Below are positions 18,026 to 26,322 of a stretch of 64,000 bases of DNA, one piece after another. The position numbers were made by a program, and so were the translations under genes. The DNA is from BMS3BBIN04 sp964552465 (GTDB lineage Bacteria > Electryoneota > Electryoneia > Electryoneales > Electryoneaceae): the NCBI GenBank assembly GCA_964552465.1, contig CAZKGR010000008.1, positions 60,537 to 124,536 of the forward strand. Reading direction: 5' to 3'. Under the pieces are notes generated by a model. It saw only the letters and a program-made list of their open reading frames with translations. It did not search any database and was not told the origin of the DNA. Position 1 is the first letter of the stretch. Each line of letters starts with the position of its first letter.

Positions 18026-18119
18026 TCTGGCAACATTTCATCCGGATTGGTAGTATCAAAGGCATAGAACTGGAAGTGTTTCGCAGCATCCTATTGCAAT
18101 CATCCCCTGGAGTCGCTGG

Positions 18120-19391
18120 ATGAACAAACAAAGACGATTGATTGTATCGGTGATTCTGCTGCTTGTTGGTGCGGGATTAGCGTTCGCTCAGCCTTCGATG
18201 ATGCGTGAGTATCGCGAAGTTGGATTACCACGTTTTGATGTGAATGCGATCTCTCTACTTTCGGATGAGCCTGAAAAGACACGGGTCATTGCCTACATAG
18301 AGCTGCCGTACGAGAACCTGCAGTTTGTACGTTCTACCCGTGGCTACGAAGCGAACTACGAAGTCGATCTCAGTGTGCTCGCCGGTCCAAATGACAACAG
18401 TCCCCGTGTCGCAAACAAGATCTGGCGTTCCACTGTTATCGTTCCAGCATTTGAGTTGACGAATAGCCGTGAATTGTTTGACATCAGCGAAACAACCATC
18501 TCCCTCGATGCTGCGAATTACACCCTGATCGCCACCGTCACAGACCTCGAAACCCGTAAGCAAACGCAGGTTAAACGTACCCTCTACGTTCCCAGCTATG
18601 ATCTCGGTGGCTTGGCGATGGGCGACTTGCTGCTAGCCCGCGAAATAACGGAAACTGAAACCGGGGAATTTGAGATTGTCCCGAATGTGGACCGCATCAT
18701 CGGTGGTAAGGACGAAGCCCTGTTTGTGTATTATGAAGTCTATCCAAATGTTTCGGATACGCTGCATGTGCATTCGCGCGTCCTCGACCGTCGGGGCAAT
18801 GTTGTGTTCGAACATCGCGAAACAGTTGATGTCGAACTTCCAGTAACCCGTGACTACTACGAGATTCCTACAGAGCAACTGGCTGTCGGTCAGCATGTCA
18901 TTGAAATGCAGGTGCAAGCGGATGACTTCTCCACGCTGAAAGCTGCGGAGTTTAACATTCGGCTGGGAGGACTTCCTTCGACGGTAGAAAATCTGGAAAC
19001 AGCGATTCGTCAGTTGCGATACATTGCCAGGAACCGTGACCTGGAACGGATGCTCGGCGCAATGCCCCATGACCGCGAGATCCTGTTTTACGATTTCTGG
19101 AAAGAGATGGACCCTTCTCCTGAGACTCCGGGCAATGAGCTGATGCAGGAATACTACAACCGCGTGCATGAGGCTAGCGCAGCCTTTGGCGGTATGCGTG
19201 ACGGCTGGGAAACTGATCGTGGCGAAGTGTATGTACGTTATGGACCGCCAGATGAAGTCGATCGCCACCCCTTCGAGGTGGACTCACGCCCATATGAAAT
19301 CTGGTACTACTACGAAGGCCAACGTCGATTCGTATTTGTCGATGAGTTAGGCTATGGGGAGTATAGACTGGTGAGTAACCTGTGGCAATAA
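18120..19391 (+). CDS. GWxTD domain secreted protein
   Basis: 423 residues with a signal peptide (LIVSVILLLVGAGLAFAQ). Two beta-rich regions (about 45-160 and 180-290) precede the C-terminal GWxTD domain (about 330-423). The domain name motif is present as DGWETDRGEVYVRYGPPDEV and continues to YEIWYYYEGQRRFVFVD. The domain occurs in exported proteins of FCB-type and Acidobacteria-type bacteria; its role is unknown. The downstream LD-carboxypeptidase gene begins inside the last codons (GTGGCAATAA overlap). Expression is therefore linked, and a place in envelope or cell-wall biology is plausible. Confidence 0.9.
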   Translation: MNKQRRLIVSVILLLVGAGLAFAQPSMMREYREVGLPRFDVNAISLLSDEPEKTRVIAYIELPYENLQFVRSTRGYEANYEVDLSVLAGPNDNSPRVANKIWRSTVIVPAFELTNSRELFDISETTISLDAANYTLIATVTDLETRKQTQVKRTLYVPSYDLGGLAMGDLLLAREITETETGEFEIVPNVDRIIGGKDEALFVYYEVYPNVSDTLHVHSRVLDRRGNVVFEHRETVDVELPVTRDYYEIPTEQLAVGQHVIEMQVQADDFSTLKAAEFNIRLGGLPSTVENLETAIRQLRYIARNRDLERMLGAMPHDREILFYDFWKEMDPSPETPGNELMQEYYNRVHEASAAFGGMRDGWETDRGEVYVRYGPPDEVDRHPFEVDSRPYEIWYYYEGQRRFVFVDELGYGEYRLVSNLWQ

Positions 19392-20344
19392 CTCCACTTC
19401 CGTTGAAGGCTGGTTCACGCATCGCAGTTATCTCCCCAGCCGGGCCGGTGGCGGAGGAAGAAGTGCGCCGCGGAGTCGACTACTTCGAGAATCTCGGTTA
19501 TAAGCTGGATATCCTGCCCAGCGCATTGAAGACGGATACCAAACCTTACCTCGCTGGTTCGGATCACGAACGTGTGGTCGATCTTGAAAAAGCCTTGCTG
19601 GATGATCGCTACGACGCAGTCATTTGCACTCGTGGCGGTTACGGCACAATGCGCCTCCTGCCACACCTGAATTACAACACCATCCTGAAAAACATTAAGC
19701 GTAAGCCATTTGTCGGCTACTCAGATGTCAGCGCCTTGCAATGGGCACTGCATGATCACAGCGCGTGGATAACGTGGTCTGGACCGCAGCTCGCGCGTGG
19801 CTTCGGTGGTGAAGATCACGGGGAAGGATTTGGTGGTCTTGATGCATTCAGCGGGCAACAGTGGTTCGACATGTTGCAAGGCAAGATGTGGGGCAAGGTG
19901 CTGCCGTTGCCAGACGGGAACGTATTGCACGTTGTTCGGGATGGAATCAGCCCGCTCGGATGTCTACTCGGCGGTAACCTGGCGGTGCTGGCGGCGCTAT
20001 GTGGGACACCGTATCAGCCGAACTTCGCCGGTGCAGTGGTCATCCTCGAGGAGATCGACGAACCCGCTTACCGTATCGACCGGATGATCACGCAAATGGC
20101 TCAGGCTGGTGTGTTCGAGGGCGCACGTGGGATTCTACTCGGTAGATTCGTTCAGCATGTAAACGGTGATCAAGTCGATCATTCTGAGTTGGCGGCGGAA
20201 TTGATTACGGAAACTCTGCCAGAGGTGCCGGTGGTCATGGGGGCACCGTATGGGCATGTCGGACCGAGTTGGACGCTGCCGATTGGAGCGCAAGTCTCGC
20301 TGGACGTGGGACAGGCAACCCTGACGCTGGAGAAGGAACAGTGA
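19382..20344 (+). CDS. LD-carboxypeptidase (S66 family)
   Basis: 320 residues from GTG 19382, overlapping the GWxTD gene by 10 bases. The fold of MccF/LdcA-type S66 enzymes is supported by the N-terminal RIAVISPAGPVAEEEV and by FVGYSDVSALQWALH, where the nucleophile Ser sits in the GYSDxxAL turn. Further support comes from the Glu in VVILEEIDEPAYRIDRMITQ and the C-terminal MGAPYGHVGPSWTLPIGA with its His. LdcA enzymes cut the terminal D-Ala of tetrapeptides during murein recycling. MccF homologues cleave other amides, so the substrate is not certain. The stop overlaps purN as GTGA. Confidence 0.92.
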   Translation: MAITPLPLKAGSRIAVISPAGPVAEEEVRRGVDYFENLGYKLDILPSALKTDTKPYLAGSDHERVVDLEKALLDDRYDAVICTRGGYGTMRLLPHLNYNTILKNIKRKPFVGYSDVSALQWALHDHSAWITWSGPQLARGFGGEDHGEGFGGLDAFSGQQWFDMLQGKMWGKVLPLPDGNVLHVVRDGISPLGCLLGGNLAVLAALCGTPYQPNFAGAVVILEEIDEPAYRIDRMITQMAQAGVFEGARGILLGRFVQHVNGDQVDHSELAAELITETLPEVPVVMGAPYGHVGPSWTLPIGAQVSLDVGQATLTLEKEQ

Positions 20345-20958
20345 GCCGCACGGTGAACATCGCCCTGTTCGCATCAGGTCATGGCAGTAACGCCCGTGCC
20401 ATTTTGCAGGCATGTGTGGACGGCGAGCTCAACGCACAGGGCGTGCTGATCATCAGTAACCACGCTGATGCGGGCGTACATCAAGTCGCGAAGGATTTTG
20501 TTATTCCCAGCGTCACGATCTCACGTGATCAGTTCGACGATGGAGACACATTCGCCAATGCGCTGATCAAACAACTGCGCGACGTTGAAACTGACTTGGT
20601 CTGTCTCGCTGGATACATGCGCCGCATACCACCGAAGCTGATCCGTGCTTTTCCTCAGGCGATGTTGAATATCCACCCGGCGTTGCTGCCCAAGTTTGGT
20701 GGCAAAGGGATGTATGGTATCAATGTCCACCGGGCAGTGATCGATGCGGGGGAGAATCACAGCGGCGTTACGGTTCATTATGTGAACGAACGCTACGACG
20801 AGGGCGCAATCCTGCTGCAACGAGGTGACGTGCCGGTTTTGGCTGACGATACGCCCGAAGACCTCGGTGCTCGTGTGCTTAAACTCGAACATCAATTGTA
20901 TCCTGAAGCAGTTGCGAAGTGGATTGATGTGCATCGTGGCCAACATCAGGAAGGTTGA
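20341..20958 (+). CDS. purN: Phosphoribosylglycinamide formyltransferase
   Basis: 205 residues from GTG 20341, overlapping the previous stop as GTGA. PurN moves a formyl group from 10-formyl-tetrahydrofolate to GAR, the third step of purine synthesis. Family motifs are present: IALFASGHGSNARAIL at the N-terminus, LAGYMRRIPP, and the catalytic block MLNIHPALLPKFGGKGMYG with Asn and His, followed by HSGVTVHYVNERYDEGAIL with its Asp. Other purine genes are not nearby. It is the last gene of a coupled trio with GWxTD and LD-carboxypeptidase, followed by a strong terminator. Confidence 0.95.
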   Translation: MSRTVNIALFASGHGSNARAILQACVDGELNAQGVLIISNHADAGVHQVAKDFVIPSVTISRDQFDDGDTFANALIKQLRDVETDLVCLAGYMRRIPPKLIRAFPQAMLNIHPALLPKFGGKGMYGINVHRAVIDAGENHSGVTVHYVNERYDEGAILLQRGDVPVLADDTPEDLGARVLKLEHQLYPEAVAKWIDVHRGQHQEG

Positions 20959-20980
20959 ATGAGTAATCCGACTCAATAGA

Positions 20981-21017
20981 AAAAAGCGCCGGGAATCGAT
21001 CCCGGCGCTTTGCTTTT
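20981..21017. terminator. Bidirectional terminator between purN and the M16 pair
   Basis: AAAAAAGCGCCGGGAT-type hairpin: AAAGCGCCGGGA, loop, TCCCGGCGCTTT, with A-rich left and T-rich right flanks. It can end both the rightward purN and the leftward peptidase transcripts. Confidence 0.92.
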
Positions 21018-21041
21018 GCTCACAACTCGCATCTGTTGTGC

Positions 21042-22484
21042 TTACATATCGGCCTTGAACTCGTCGATACTCTTTACTGTGACAGTGCCGAACTCTTCCA
21101 GTTGCGGCCCGACGATCTCAGCATTACCCACCACAACGATACGCACCTTATCGGGCGCTAGGTACTTCTTCGCGGCAGCGTTTATATCGTCAAGCTCAAC
21201 TGCAGCCATGTTTTTGCGGTAGTTAGCGATGTAGTCTTCCGGATCACCGAAGTCGAGGATCAACGCGTTCTGGAACTGGCTGGCAACCTGCGATGGTGTT
21301 TCGAATTGGCGCGGATACGAACCCAGCATGTACGCTTTTGCGTCCAGCAGTTCCTGCTCCTCGAATCCGCCATCAACCGCTTCCTGCATCAGACGAATGG
21401 ATTCGCCAATGAACTCTCCTGCGGATTCGTTCTTGGTCGAACCGGAGATGGAGTAAGCTGCGTTCTGCACACGAGCACCCAGGCCTGAATAAATACCATA
21501 CGTAAGGCCGAGCTCAACACGTACGCGTTTCATCAGGCGGCTGGAAAACCCGCCACCGCCATAGATGTAGTCCATCAGGCGGAATGCATACATATCCGGA
21601 CCGAGGTTGTACGGTCCGAGGATGTACCCCATGCGGATTTCAGCCTGGGCAGCATCCGGCTTGTCAATCAGCAGGATCTCCCGTCCGGTGCCCGGCTGCG
21701 CATCTGAGACGGTTACTTTCGGAGCGTCCATACCTGACCATTCGCCGAAATACTTATCGACCAAGGCGTTCGCATCTTCCTGCTCAAAGTCGCCGGAGAG
21801 AATTAGTACGGCGTGACCCGGTACGATCAATTCCTCGTGCTGTTTGACGAGATCATCGCGTGTGAACGCGCTTACTGACTCGACCGTACCAACTGTTGCC
21901 ATTGAGTACGGGTGATCGCCGTATACCCAGACATTCCATTGTTCGCTGGCAACGGTGCTAGGATTGTCAACGTTTGTCATCAAGCTGCTGACACGTTGAG
22001 TGCGCAGGCGTTCGACCTCTTCTTCAGGGAACGTCGGGTGCAGGATAGCGTCACTGATCAGCTCGAATCCTAGTTCAAGGTCACGCGACATGACGCTACA
22101 GGTCATGTATGCTGTGTTGTTGCCCGCTCCGCTGCTGATGCTTCCACCAACGAAGTCGATGGCTTCGGAGATATCTGTTGCTGAACGAGTCTCGGTGCCT
22201 TTCAGAAGCATGTCAACCATGAAATTGTTGACACCTGCTTTGTCCATTGGATTCAACAGTTTGCCCGCAGGAAACATCAGGCGCATGCTAGCCAGCGGTA
22301 CCTCGTGATCAGGGATGTAGTATACATGCATCCCATTCATCATGATTCTGTGCACGAAGTCTGGCAGTTGGACTGGATCAACGTCAAAGGTCTGGCTCGG
22401 AGTGAATGCCGGAACGACATCCTGTGCGAAGACTGTCGGCATAAGAACGAGTGCCAGCAATAGTGCGATTATCACGTTCTTCAT
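21042..22484 (-). CDS. M16 zinc peptidase homologue without the zinc motif
   Basis: 480 residues with a signal peptide (MKNVIIALLLALVLMPTVFA). Two M16 halves are visible, including the later DLVKQHEELIVPGHAVLILS and a glycine-rich YIYGGGGFSSRLMKRVR. The expected HxxEH site is replaced by VNNFMVDML, so it should not bind zinc. Many bacteria encode such a non-catalytic partner beside an active M16 subunit, as in two-subunit processing peptidases. Its ATG overlaps the active subunit's stop as ATGA, which fits an equal-ratio heterodimer. The likely location is the periplasm. Confidence 0.9.
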   Translation of the reverse strand: MKNVIIALLLALVLMPTVFAQDVVPAFTPSQTFDVDPVQLPDFVHRIMMNGMHVYYIPDHEVPLASMRLMFPAGKLLNPMDKAGVNNFMVDMLLKGTETRSATDISEAIDFVGGSISSGAGNNTAYMTCSVMSRDLELGFELISDAILHPTFPEEEVERLRTQRVSSLMTNVDNPSTVASEQWNVWVYGDHPYSMATVGTVESVSAFTRDDLVKQHEELIVPGHAVLILSGDFEQEDANALVDKYFGEWSGMDAPKVTVSDAQPGTGREILLIDKPDAAQAEIRMGYILGPYNLGPDMYAFRLMDYIYGGGGFSSRLMKRVRVELGLTYGIYSGLGARVQNAAYSISGSTKNESAGEFIGESIRLMQEAVDGGFEEQELLDAKAYMLGSYPRQFETPSQVASQFQNALILDFGDPEDYIANYRKNMAAVELDDINAAAKKYLAPDKVRIVVVGNAEIVGPQLEEFGTVTVKSIDEFKADM

Positions 22485-23866
22485 TGGTCACCCCCTTCAC
22501 TGCCTTCAGCCTCAGTCATTGACACATCAACTGGTTCAGTTTCGCTGTCAGGGACGAGGATCAGGGTGGTCCGGTTCACGGGACGGAAATACTTGGCGAC
22601 CACACGTTGCACATCTTCAGCGGTAACCTCTTTGGTTGCTTCGAACTGACGGAAAGCCATTTCCCAGTCGCCATCGTACGTAACAACGGCTTCACCGATG
22701 GACGATGCCTTGCCGTAGTTGGTCTGCATGGCGGAATAATAGTCGGCTTCGAGCTGGTTTTTCGCTTTTTGCAGTTCCATGTCGCTGACTGGTGTGGTGC
22801 CCATCTCTTCGATGGTGGCGAACAGGATCTGCTCGGCTTCTTCGAGTTCACGTCCAGCGTTGACACCGATGTAAGTCATGAAGATGCCGGGGTGTGCGAG
22901 CTCATACAAGCTTCCGCCAGCGAACCGCGCGACCTGCTCTTCATAGACGCACTTCTTGTACAGCCGTGACGACTCGCCGTTGCTCAGGATCTTCTGCGCG
23001 ACGTTTAACGCCGGCATGTCCGGATGTGCTGCTGCCGGGATGTGGTAAGCAGCAAACAGGAACGGCAGTTGTGCTGGGCGACGAAGTTCGACACGTCGCT
23101 CGCCACGCTGCGGTGGCTCGACAGTCTGAGCTTCGACGGGTAGCGGTTGCGCAGGGATCGGCCCATGATACTTTTCGACCAGCGCTATGGCATCATCCGG
23201 ATCAAAGTCACCGCAGATAATCGCTGTAGCGTTGTTCGGCGCGTAGAAAGTCTTGTGGAACCATTGCAGATCTTCCAGACGATAGTTCTGGATGTCGCTC
23301 ATCCAGCCGACGACTGGCCAGTTGTACGGATGGGCGCGGAATGTATTGGTGAACAGCTCTTCGCTGGCTTCACCATACATGCTGTTGTCAACACGTTGAC
23401 GGCGTTCCTCGGCGATAACCTGCTGTTCCGGACGGAACGACTCTTCGCTGATGTCGAGGTTGGCCTGACGTTCGGCTTCGAGATGGATCACCAACTCGAG
23501 ATGTTCGGCGGAGATGTTTTCGAAGTAAGCGGTGCGGTCGTACCACGTGTTCGCGTTCAGGCCGCCGCCGTGTGCCTTGACGATGTTCGCGTGTTCTTCG
23601 GGACCGTACTTGGTCGATCCGCGGAACATCATGTGTTCGAACATGTGCGCCATGCCGGTTATGCCGGGCCGTTCATGCCGGCTGCCGACCTTGTAATAGA
23701 CCATGTAGCTGACGATCGGGGCGCTGTGGTCCTCGATCATGAGCAGACGCATGCCGTTATCGAGCATGTGTTCCTGCACGTTCAACCGGTCGAGGATGTC
23801 GCTGGCGAAGCTCGCAGATGCGAGCAGCAGTAACATCGGCAGGACCAGTACCAGGGTACGTTTCAT
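22481..23866 (-). CDS. M16 family zinc metallopeptidase, catalytic subunit
   Basis: 461 residues from the ATG at 23866, four bases after GGAGGAG; a TTG codon directly before it is less likely. A signal peptide precedes the first M16 domain. The inverted zinc motif HxxEH is intact as GMAHMFEHMMFRG (His74, Glu77, His78), and the distal Glu lies in VIAEERRQR about 75 residues later. The second domain includes the FRQFEATKEVTAEDVQRVVA block. The enzyme probably degrades or trims peptides in the periplasm and works with the coupled, zinc-less partner downstream. It is the first gene of the pair; its promoter should lie in 23870-24000. Confidence 0.94.
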   Translation of the reverse strand: MKRTLVLVLPMLLLLASASFASDILDRLNVQEHMLDNGMRLLMIEDHSAPIVSYMVYYKVGSRHERPGITGMAHMFEHMMFRGSTKYGPEEHANIVKAHGGGLNANTWYDRTAYFENISAEHLELVIHLEAERQANLDISEESFRPEQQVIAEERRQRVDNSMYGEASEELFTNTFRAHPYNWPVVGWMSDIQNYRLEDLQWFHKTFYAPNNATAIICGDFDPDDAIALVEKYHGPIPAQPLPVEAQTVEPPQRGERRVELRRPAQLPFLFAAYHIPAAAHPDMPALNVAQKILSNGESSRLYKKCVYEEQVARFAGGSLYELAHPGIFMTYIGVNAGRELEEAEQILFATIEEMGTTPVSDMELQKAKNQLEADYYSAMQTNYGKASSIGEAVVTYDGDWEMAFRQFEATKEVTAEDVQRVVAKYFRPVNRTTLILVPDSETEPVDVSMTEAEGSEGGDQ

Positions 23867-23980
23867 CAATCTCCTCCACTCAGATCGTTGTTAGAACGTT
23901 GGTTATGCCTGTCAGTTTGGATTTGAAGAGGGTAGAGCACAACAATCCCAGGACGCCCAGCCCATGAGGACATCCAAGAT

Positions 23981-24014
23981 GGGTAGCCCGGGCCAGAAAT
24001 CCCCGGGTTTCATG
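23981..24014. repeat. GGGTGGCC-type REP, variant GGGTAGCC
   Basis: Left end GGGTAGCCCGGG, right end CCCCGGGTTTCATG. It shares both ends with the unit at 54399-54451, with a G-to-A change at the fifth base and a shorter interior. Confidence 0.75.
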
Positions 24015-24093
24015 ACGTCACAAGTTGTCATTATATGGGATTTGACATGGGGAGTGGTGTGGAGGTTACTCTTTCGGAGCGGGATTCACTTAG

Positions 24094-24121
24094 TGTAGCC
24101 CGGATTCGTTGAACCCGGGAT
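24094..24121. repeat. REP-like hairpin, TGTAGCCCGG type
   Basis: TGTAGCCCGGATTC, GTT, GAACCCGGGA. It is closely related to the units at 8064-8087 and 46017-46040; one A/C mismatch interrupts the stem. Confidence 0.7.
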
Positions 24122-24205
24122 TGGCAATGGAGCTAATCTTCGGCAATTTGCTTACAAGTTTGTGATAGGGTGAGACACAGGTTTATCCCTCTGTTCTGTT
24201 CATTT

Positions 24206-25495
24206 TCAGAACGTGAGGCTCACTCCGATCTTGCGTTCGGTGTTCTCTTCGAAGTCGGGTGGCAGTCGGCCGTCGGTGATCTCGAAATATATGAAATTGT
24301 TTGTTTCGACGTTATGGCCAGAAGCTTCCAGGTAAGGTATCAAGCTCGAGAATGTGGTCATGAAAGCCTGGGTGGTCTGTGCCACGCGCACACTGTAGTG
24401 AAAGCTCTCGCTCAATAAATCGCCATTTCCAATGGCTGCGGCAAGCGGTTCAGGGACCGATTTTGGGAAATTATTGTACACGACTGTTCCCTCAAGGATC
24501 AAATACTCGGAGAATGGTAATTCCCAATATCCCTTCAGCTCAAAGCGTTCTGCAGTGCTCGCTTCCTCTGCATCATTCTCTCCTGCCCAATAACGATAAC
24601 GCACGCGCATTGGCGGGGATTCCCGGGCAAAGCCCGAACCCGTGGGCAGGCTCAGAAGGTAGTTTGTCCAGGGTATGTCACTAGTCAGTGAGAAGGTCCA
24701 GGCCTCGTTTCTCAGGGTGATGGGCGAGGCTTTGCTATTCTCGTCATCATCAGCTGAGGTTTCGAGGGAGTAGCCGGCCTCCAGGTTTAATCGCATGATG
24801 GCACCGAACGAACTGCCCCAATACCTCGCGAGGTTCAAACCGGCCGTTGTAGTTGTCGCGTTCTCAAGCTCATTGTCGCTGCCGATCACTCCCTCTGATT
24901 CGGCGCCCAGGGAAATGTCCCAATTGCGAAAGAACGCGGTCATCCCGTCGCTGCGCTGCATGCCGATGCTGTTATAGCCGATCAATGTGGTGGACAGGTC
25001 ATACTTGAACGCCAGAAACGACTCCTCTTTCAATAGTCGTTGCACAGCCATTTCATCGAAGTTCGCCCGAGCGTACCAAGGGCTGTATTGGTCTTCAGTC
25101 ATTGTGACTGTACCCAATGATTCCCTGGAATATTGAATTTCTATCTCAGTGATCCCATCCTTTGGCACGTCGCTCAGATACAGGTAAACTATAGCAATTT
25201 TTCCTGCGTCCTCGTCAATTCCAGCTTCGACGCGGACCAGGCTAATGTCCAAGTCACCAGGGGATGACAGATGCCAATTGCTCAGGTTCTCGATCTCATC
25301 TTTCAATTCCATTTTTGGCATATCTCTTCCCATGATCATCACGCTAAGTCTAATAACGCCCTGATCTCGGACGATATTCAGCGAACTGATGATCTCCTTT
25401 GACAGAATCTCAGCCGAACAAACTCCAGGTATAATCAACCCTAGCACCAGACCAAATAGAAATATGCCTGCGATCAATCGTGTCAATTGTCTCAT
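24206..25495 (-). CDS. Secreted beta-rich protein, possible outer-membrane barrel
   Basis: 429 residues with a signal peptide (LIAGIFLFGLVLGLIIPGVCSA). The first 150 residues look like a beta domain. The rest alternates short amphipathic strands with turn residues and ends in KIGVSLTF. A terminal aromatic on a last strand is the usual signal for barrel insertion. I do not recognise a family. The gene lies 43 bases after a small hypothetical gene in the same direction, and GAGAGG precedes the start, so the two form an operon. A transmembrane barrel is inference from strand pattern alone. Confidence 0.7.
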   Translation of the reverse strand: MRQLTRLIAGIFLFGLVLGLIIPGVCSAEILSKEIISSLNIVRDQGVIRLSVMIMGRDMPKMELKDEIENLSNWHLSSPGDLDISLVRVEAGIDEDAGKIAIVYLYLSDVPKDGITEIEIQYSRESLGTVTMTEDQYSPWYARANFDEMAVQRLLKEESFLAFKYDLSTTLIGYNSIGMQRSDGMTAFFRNWDISLGAESEGVIGSDNELENATTTTAGLNLARYWGSSFGAIMRLNLEAGYSLETSADDDENSKASPITLRNEAWTFSLTSDIPWTNYLLSLPTGSGFARESPPMRVRYRYWAGENDAEEASTAERFELKGYWELPFSEYLILEGTVVYNNFPKSVPEPLAAAIGNGDLLSESFHYSVRVAQTTQAFMTTFSSLIPYLEASGHNVETNNFIYFEITDGRLPPDFEENTERKIGVSLTF

Positions 25496-25538
25496 CGTGA
25501 TACCTCTCTAAATATCTCGTTGTCTTAACGACACACGC

Positions 25539-25865
25539 TCACTTGGGCATAGCCACACGCGCGAACCACTTCTCATATAAGTCCAGGACAGTCATCGATC
25601 CCATGAGGTCTAACTCACGCAGCAATTTGGCGGAGTTCACCAGGTCGTAGAGCCAGTCTTCTTCATTGAGCAGCTCGCCCGCTATTACCCTCAAGCGGGT
25701 CTCCAGGTCATCCGCTCCGTCGTCGTCATAGAGCGTTTGGAGGGATTTTGTCCAAATATCATGTGGCTGATCCATGTAGGGCGAGGTGAGAGGCTCTGGT
25801 ACACCACGGATTCCACTGGCTGTAAGAAGTTCCCCAAATATCCGATACAATCTACTCATGTTCAT
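25539..25865 (-). CDS. Small helical protein of unknown function
   Basis: 108 residues, acidic and mostly helical, with no membrane segment or signal peptide. The ATG at 25865 lies seven bases after GGGAG. Notable stretches are DIWTKSLQTLYDDDGADDLE and LLRELDLMGSMTVLDLYEKW. No family is recognised. It is the first gene of a likely operon with the secreted beta-rich protein, so it could be a cytoplasmic partner of it. A possible promoter lies about 45-70 bases upstream. Confidence 0.65.
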   Translation of the reverse strand: MNMSRLYRIFGELLTASGIRGVPEPLTSPYMDQPHDIWTKSLQTLYDDDGADDLETRLRVIAGELLNEEDWLYDLVNSAKLLRELDLMGSMTVLDLYEKWFARVAMPK

Positions 25866-25907
25866 CGGTTTTCTCCCGCTGCTTTAGTCTATGTTTACAG
25901 TGAATCG

Positions 25908-25936
25908 ATCGTATTACTGTATCATAATAGGTTCAA
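25908..25936 (-). promoter_or_regulatory. Possible sigma-70-type promoter
   Basis: On the minus strand, TTGAAC (25931-25936) and TACGAT (25908-25913) are separated by 17 bases and placed about 43 bases before the ATG at 25865. The match is moderate. Confidence 0.35.
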
Positions 25937-26253
25937 GTGGTAGAGCAGTCAATGGCAAAACGGCAAATCGTGACAATGAGGAGATCGGCGTATGTTAGTT
26001 CAATGAGCTGATTACGGTGATTGTTAGGGTTTCCGAAAAACCTGAAGGTGTTGTTTGACGTGTAGCATGTGCCGGTGGATTCGCTCATCCAGATTCTTCG
26101 GCAGGCACGATGTTGTTCCGCTGGCTTGTTTCCTATCAATCCGGCGACAAAATACTGTAACGACGGGTCAAATGGACGTATTACCTGGAATCCAAAAAAA
26201 CGGATTGGACCAGTTGGTTTGGCTCCGGGTCTCATCTCAAGGCGGACTTGAAA

Positions 26254-26277
26254 TCCGGGGCTGAAACCCCGGGCCAC
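26254..26277. repeat. REP-type hairpin with GGGCCAC end
   Basis: CCGGGG, CTGAAA, CCCCGGGCCAC. The outer end GGGCCAC matches the inverse of GTGGCCC seen in the other units. The stem is short. Confidence 0.65.
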
Positions 26278-26322
26278 TAATTGCAACCTGTGTTGCAGAG
26301 CTACATATGGTCCGACTCCCGA

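Larger units (their letters stand above)
23867..24205. other. Intergenic region with two REP-type hairpins
   Basis: Between the M16 operon and the beta-rich protein gene (both leftward). It contains the hairpin GGGTAGCCCGGG to CCCCGGGTTTCATG at 23981-24014 and AGCCCGGATTC to GAACCCGGG at 24097-24119. No gene is supported. Confidence 0.6.
25866..26322. other. Intergenic region, no gene supported
   Basis: 457 bases between two leftward genes. It contains the promoter candidate above and a CCGGGGCTGAAACCCCGG hairpin at 26255-26272 followed by GCCAC. An open frame across most of it starts inside the repeat and has no protein-like features, so I left it out. Confidence 0.55.

Noticed and set aside
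25933..26286. Leftward open frame of 117 codons in the intergenic region
   Set aside because: Its start lies in a REP-type hairpin, its composition is not protein-like, and no ribosome site is visible.
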